From Excoecaria cochinchinensis (lineage: Eukaryota > Streptophyta > Magnoliopsida > Malpighiales > Euphorbiaceae), in the NCBI GenBank assembly GCA_947683425.1, contig CANTUQ010000007.1:1178001-1242000 (forward strand): a stretch of DNA of 64,000 nt. The letters are read 5' to 3'. The notes beneath the pieces were generated by a model. That model saw nothing but the letters and a program-made list of their open reading frames with translations. It did no database searches and was not told where the DNA came from. Shown in pieces: positions 59,400 to 64,000 of this stretch (the stretch's first letter is position 1; each line of letters opens with the position of its first letter). A program made the translations under genes and the position numbers.

Positions 59400-62300
59400 A
59401 TGACGTCTTCTCTCAGTAGAGACCTCATCTTCCTAATTTTACAGTTCCTTGATGAAGAAAAGTTCAAAGGAACTGTTCACAGGTAACCTTCAAAGTTTTC
59501 AACTTTTATACTTTAAAAGAAAAAAAAAAAGAAAAAGAAAGAAAAGAAAATTCGTGAAATTTTATTTTTATTTATTAATTACTTGAATATATAGGCTGGA
59601 GCAAGAATCGGGATTGTTCTTTAATTTGAAGTATTTTGAAGAGATTGTTATGAATGGCCATTGGGATGAGGTTGAGAAGTATCTGTCTGGGTTTACTAGA
59701 GTGGATGATAATCGATATTCCATGAAAATATTTTTCGAAATTCGAAAGCAAAAGTACCTCGAGGCATTAGATAAGTACGTTTCTGAATCTTTGTTATCCT
59801 AATTTTTCATTGAAATGTGCATAATTTTCACTATCTGCCTGACCCAGTTTTTGTTTTTGATCTCAATTGGCTTGGCCAGGCTTGATCGCGCCAAGGCTGT
59901 GGATATTCTAGTGAAGGATTTGAAGGTGTTTTCGTCTTTCAACGAAGATTTATTCAAAGAAATTACTCAGCTTCTCACATTAGATAATTTCAGGTTAGCT
60001 TGATCTTTACTCAGTGCATTTAATTTTTTTTTTCTTCATTTTAAGTTGGTGATTGTTATATACTTAGGCCATACTGCAGGGAAAATGATCAACTCTCTGG
60101 TTACCGAGACACGAAGACAGCAAGAACTATTATGTTTATTGAGCTGAAGAAGCTTATTGAGGCTAATCCCCTATTCCGCGATAAGTTGCAGTTTCCTAAT
60201 ATAAAAGGCTCGAGATTGCGAATGCTTATCAATCAAAGGTAAAAGAGAAAAAGTTTTCTTCTCTTAAATTTTGTAATTTAGATGTAGTAATATAGTTTTG
60301 AAGTTTGGTTACTTCGAAGTTTTTTGAATGCGAAGTTTGATTAGCTAGGAAGAACGGATTGATCTCAAGTACAAAGTGATTTGGCAGCTTGAACTGGCAG
60401 CATTCCCTTTGTGGAAATCCGAGGCAAAATCCTGACATTAGAACTCTCTTTGTGGATCACAATTGTAGAAATGCCAATGATGCATATGCCCATCTCACAG
60501 CAAACAATCAGCTCATAAGTTCTGCTTCAAAAACCGAAGGTTTCCTACCTGTTGTTGCAAATGGGGTATGCAAATGAGTTTGCTTTCTTTTCAAGAACAT
60601 TTCATTCTGCAAGACAAGTCTAAATCTTCACATTTTTCTTTTCAGCATCAGCCTTTCCAACCTGCACCGACACCAGTTCAAACTTCATTAACCACATGGA
60701 TGTCTAATCCTCCCACCGTAACTCATCCGATTGTTCCCGGAGGTGGATTAAGTTTTGGCAGCCTAGGTGCCGGTATTGATTTTTTTTTTATACATGTATA
60801 TATTAGTTTCTTTTATGCTTATAAATTAAAAATGTTTTTATTTTTCAGGTATAGCTGCAATGCCAAGGGGTCCTGGGGATTCCGATGCTTCTAGAACAAG
60901 GGTATCTGCAGTTTCAGACAGAGTATGTAGTTCTTGACTAACTACACAAGAACGTGTTCCGATTCTCTAGTCTGGCATCTGAAAGAGATCTTTTCTACCT
61001 GTTATTTTCCTTGCAGATAATGTTACCTGGAAATAATTCTGGTCAAAACAACCAGGGTGTGGCTTTTAACACAATTGATGAATTGCCCAAGACTGTGGCA
61101 CGAACGTTAAATCAGGGTTCTGTTCCCACAAGCATGGACTTCCATCCTATTCAACAGACTGTACTTCTTGGTAAGTTCTTGTGAGGTTTTCTTGGTGTAA
61201 TTAGTGTGTCAATCTGTAAATTATGCTGATCTTTTGTTTGTCAATTTTCAGTTGGAACTGGAATCGGGGAAATTAGCTTGTGGGAAGTTAGTTCTAGGGA
61301 GAAGTTGGTCTCAAAGAATTTTCAGGTATGGGATATCGGAGCAAGTTCAATGATATTGAAGGTAAGATGCTCTCCAGATAAAATTTTTTTAGCAAGATAA
61401 TGGTTCTTTCACTGGCATAATCTGAAATAAGATTCCAATCATATTCAGGCATCTTTAGTCAAGGATCCATGTGTTGCCATTAAACGCGTATTATGGAATC
61501 TTGATGGTTCTTTATTTGGTAAGATTTTTAAACAGGACTGGCAAAATTTTTGTAGTTGTACGTGAATACAAGTTAGCAAATATAATGCATACATATTATT
61601 CTTACATCAGGAGCTGCATATTCTAAGCACATATTGCAGCTATATACCTATTACGGGGGGCAAGATATCAGGCATCATTTGGAGGTAATTTTTGTCAAAT
61701 TTATGTCCAATGCATTTACAGTTTCTGTTAATTAGTTTCTCAAGGATTTGTGATTTTGAATTTCTAGATCGATGCTCATATTGGAAGTGTAAATGATATA
61801 GCATTCTGCAACCCCAACAAGCAACTCTCTGTCATTACTTGTGGCGATGATAAGACCATCAAGGTTAAAATTTTGATATTGGTGGTAATACTAATAGTCG
61901 AAGGATAGTTAATCCTACAGACTCGTAATTATTTTCTAAATTTCAGGTGTGGGATGTGGCTACTGGTGCAAAACTTTATACTTTTGAAGGCCATGATGCT
62001 CCTGTACATTCTATCTGCCCTCACTCCAGGGAAAATGTTCATGTAAGAACTCTGATTACTGACTGTTTTGGTTTCGGCTTCTAATTTTTTTTTTCACTGA
62101 GATTTTATATTTCTGTCCTCAGTTTATCTTTTCAACATCAGTGGATGGAAAAATAAAGGCATGGTTATATGACTCAGCTGGATCCAGGGTCGATTATGAT
62201 GCTCCTGGTCGCTCATGCACCACAATGGCCTATAGTGCTGATGGAAAGAGGTTAATTATCAGATTGAAAAATTATTTGATGAAAAACCTATATGTTTCAG

Positions 62301-64000
62301 AAAACGATATGGGAAGTGAAATTTCTTGACTGAATACGGTTTTTTAGGCTATTTTCGTGTGGAACAAGTCAAGAGGGAGAGTCACACATGGTGGAATGGA
62401 ATGAAAATGAAGGCACCATAAAGAGAACATACCAAGGATTTCATAAACGTTCTTTGGGCGTGGTTCAGTTTGATACTTCCAAGAACAAGTTCTTGGCTGT
62501 AGGTGATGACTACTCGATCAAGTTTTGGGATATGGATAATCCCAGTATCTTGACAACCATTGATGCTGAGGGAGGTCTACCAGTAAGAGATCTTTCAAAG
62601 TTACAGTAACACGTATTGTGCATAAAGAATTAATTAGCATTAGAATAACAAGTCAATATTTGGTTTCTTTTTTTGTAGGCAAGTCCGAGAATTAGGTTCA
62701 ACAAAGAAGGCATGCTATTGGCTGTATCTGCAAATGATCATAGAATAAAGATCTTGGCAACTATTGACGGGTTACGTTTGATGCGCACATTTGAAGGCCA
62801 TTCTCTCATTGCCTCTAGACTTGGAATTTCATCTGAGACCATGAAAAAGGTCACTAATTCAGTCCTCTTTGGCAACTTTAATTGGTTTTTTGTGACATCA
62901 ACATCTCAAAAACTGATACTGTTTGTGCATTTTCTAGAATGGTGATGCTAAGAGCTTGGAAGATGTAAAACCAAGGTTGCCTGAAGAACCGAAGCCAGCA
63001 AATATGTGGAAGTTTGTTGAGATTAATGATCCGTTTCGGCTTCGGTCACTGAGGCTCTCAGCTCGTGTCAAAACAGATAAGGTATAGATGCAGTAATATT
63101 CTACTTTTTTGGACAGATATCTGAGGTCATGTTTGGCATTGCCTCACATGAAGTAGAAAAAAGTTCTCATTTGCTTTCTGAATCTTCACAAATGCAGGTT
63201 GCAAGGTTGATCTACACATATTCGGGCAATGGTGTCCTTGCACTAGCCTTGAATGGCATTCATCTGCTTTGGAAGTGGCCACGAATCGAGTCTCTGAATG
63301 GGAAGGTACCAAGATCTAACTTTATGATGAAAATTATCCCATTTGAATTTATGCTTAATAATATGATCTAGCTGATGTTATTTTTTCTTCAAAAGAAACT
63401 TTAAAATAACTAAATGTTACATGTTCTAGGTAACAACCAAGGCAAACCCTCAATTGGTGCAACCAGCTTCTGGTATATTAATGACTAATGATCTAGCTGG
63501 TGTTAAACCCGAAGAGGCGGTGCCCTGCTTTGCCTTGTCCAAGAATGATTCCTATATCATGTCAGCTTCAGGAGGCAAAATTTCCTTGTTCAATACATTG
63601 ACGTTTAAGGTAGTCTTGAAATTCTATACATCGCAAAGGTTTTAAGAATAGTAATTCTGCATTCGATACAAAATAAAACACTCATTTTTCTGATCATTTA
63701 CTAATATTCCTATGGGCAACTACAGACAATGACACAATTCATGCCTCCGGCGCCAGCAGCAACATATCTTGCTTTCCACCCTCAAGATAACAATATACTT
63801 GCCGTAGGCATGGATGATTCCACAATAAACATATATAATGTTCGTGTTGATGAGGTACGATACAATTTCGGATCATGATCATCGTTATTAAAAAAAAAAA
63901 AATTCCCAGGATTTGATTGTTACCATCTTTCCTGATGTAGGTCAAAAGCAAGCTAAAGGGTCACTCTAAGATAATCAGTGGCCTTGCCTTCTCCACCGTG
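59400..64000 (+). CDS. TPR: TOPLESS-related corepressor (TPL/TPR1/TPR4-like), 3' end outside the window
   Basis: Exons: 59400-59482, 59595-59774, 59880-59993, 60080-60238, 60388-60565, 60646-60772, 60849-60922, 61017-61170, 61252-61361, 61449-61518, 61611-61684, 61768-61863, 61947-62042, 62123-62250, 62348-62582, 62679-62849, 62938-63081, 63198-63305, 63430-63609, 63726-63854, 63941 to edge; 890 codons so far. LisH is LIFLILQFLDEEKFKGTVHR. CTLH has WDEVEKYLSGFTRVDDNRYS and KIFFEIRKQKYLEALDK, the canonical EAR-binding surface. DELPKTVARTL and GSVPTSMDFHP precede the WD40 blocks (CGDDKTIKVWDVATG, DGKIKAWLYDS, VDYDAPGRSC, GGKISLFNTLTFK). It recruits histone deacetylases for auxin, jasmonate and developmental repression, by family. 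It lacks the Ala-rich exon seen in the minus-strand copy. Confidence 0.94.

Noticed and set aside
1..64000. tRNA, rRNA, snoRNA or microRNA genes
   Set aside because: I looked for cloverleaf, box C/D and long fold-back signatures by eye and found none I could defend; a tRNAscan/Infernal run would be decisive.

Overview
The window looks like nuclear DNA of a dicot plant, probably a rosid. The evidence is many small GT-AG introns, AT-rich intergenic DNA, hAT-like and Stowaway-like MITEs, and only plant-type gene families. I cannot name the species. Exon models below were built by hand from splice signals, reading-frame continuity and family knowledge; every complete model has a length divisible by three, which supports the junctions.

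Layout. (1) 87-7923, plus: 3' part of a trithorax/ATX-like histone methyltransferase (Cys-rich region, PHD, extended PHD, SET, post-SET). (2) 8967-11784, minus: hydroxyproline O-arabinosyltransferase (HPAT). (3) 13060-17936, minus: BAG6-like ubiquitin-domain protein. (4) 21439-24613, plus: five-pass membrane protein of the At2g25270 type. (5) 25694-29351, plus: mitochondrial calcium-uptake regulator MICU. (6) 30.68-34.53 kb: an island of about 22 tandem ~175-bp monomers in which two monomer types alternate (a ~350-bp dimer). (7) 36713-39018, plus: TPR-PB1 co-chaperone of the PHOX family. (8) 41802-44730, plus: MEMO-family protein. (9) 45382-51930, minus: divergent TOPLESS-related corepressor. 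(10) 52.4-58.9 kb: gene-poor spacer with a minisatellite, MITEs and inverted repeats. (11) 59400 to window end, plus: a second, more canonical TOPLESS-related gene, cut by the window edge.

The genes do not form a pathway. They are a conserved neighbourhood: as far as I recall, Arabidopsis keeps HPAT2, the membrane protein, MEMO and PHOX1 side by side near At2g25260-25290, MICU beside PHOX4 near At4g32060-32070, and HPAT1 beside a ubiquitin-like gene near At5g25265-25270. This window would be an unfractionated version of that block. Two genes act in chromatin or transcriptional repression: the SET protein and the pair of TOPLESS-like corepressors. The corepressors are head-to-head paralogs with nearly identical exon sizes.

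The most unusual items are the dimeric satellite island inside a gene-rich interval and a hAT-like MITE whose insertion into a ~32-bp minisatellite can be proved from the repeat register and a perfect 8-bp target duplication. There is also an Ala-rich exon present in one TOPLESS copy only, an in-frame 99-nt intron inside the ubiquitin fold of the BAG6-like gene, and a perfect hairpin plus a duplicated hairpin downstream of PHOX. No rRNA, tRNA, CRISPR array or intact autonomous transposon was seen.
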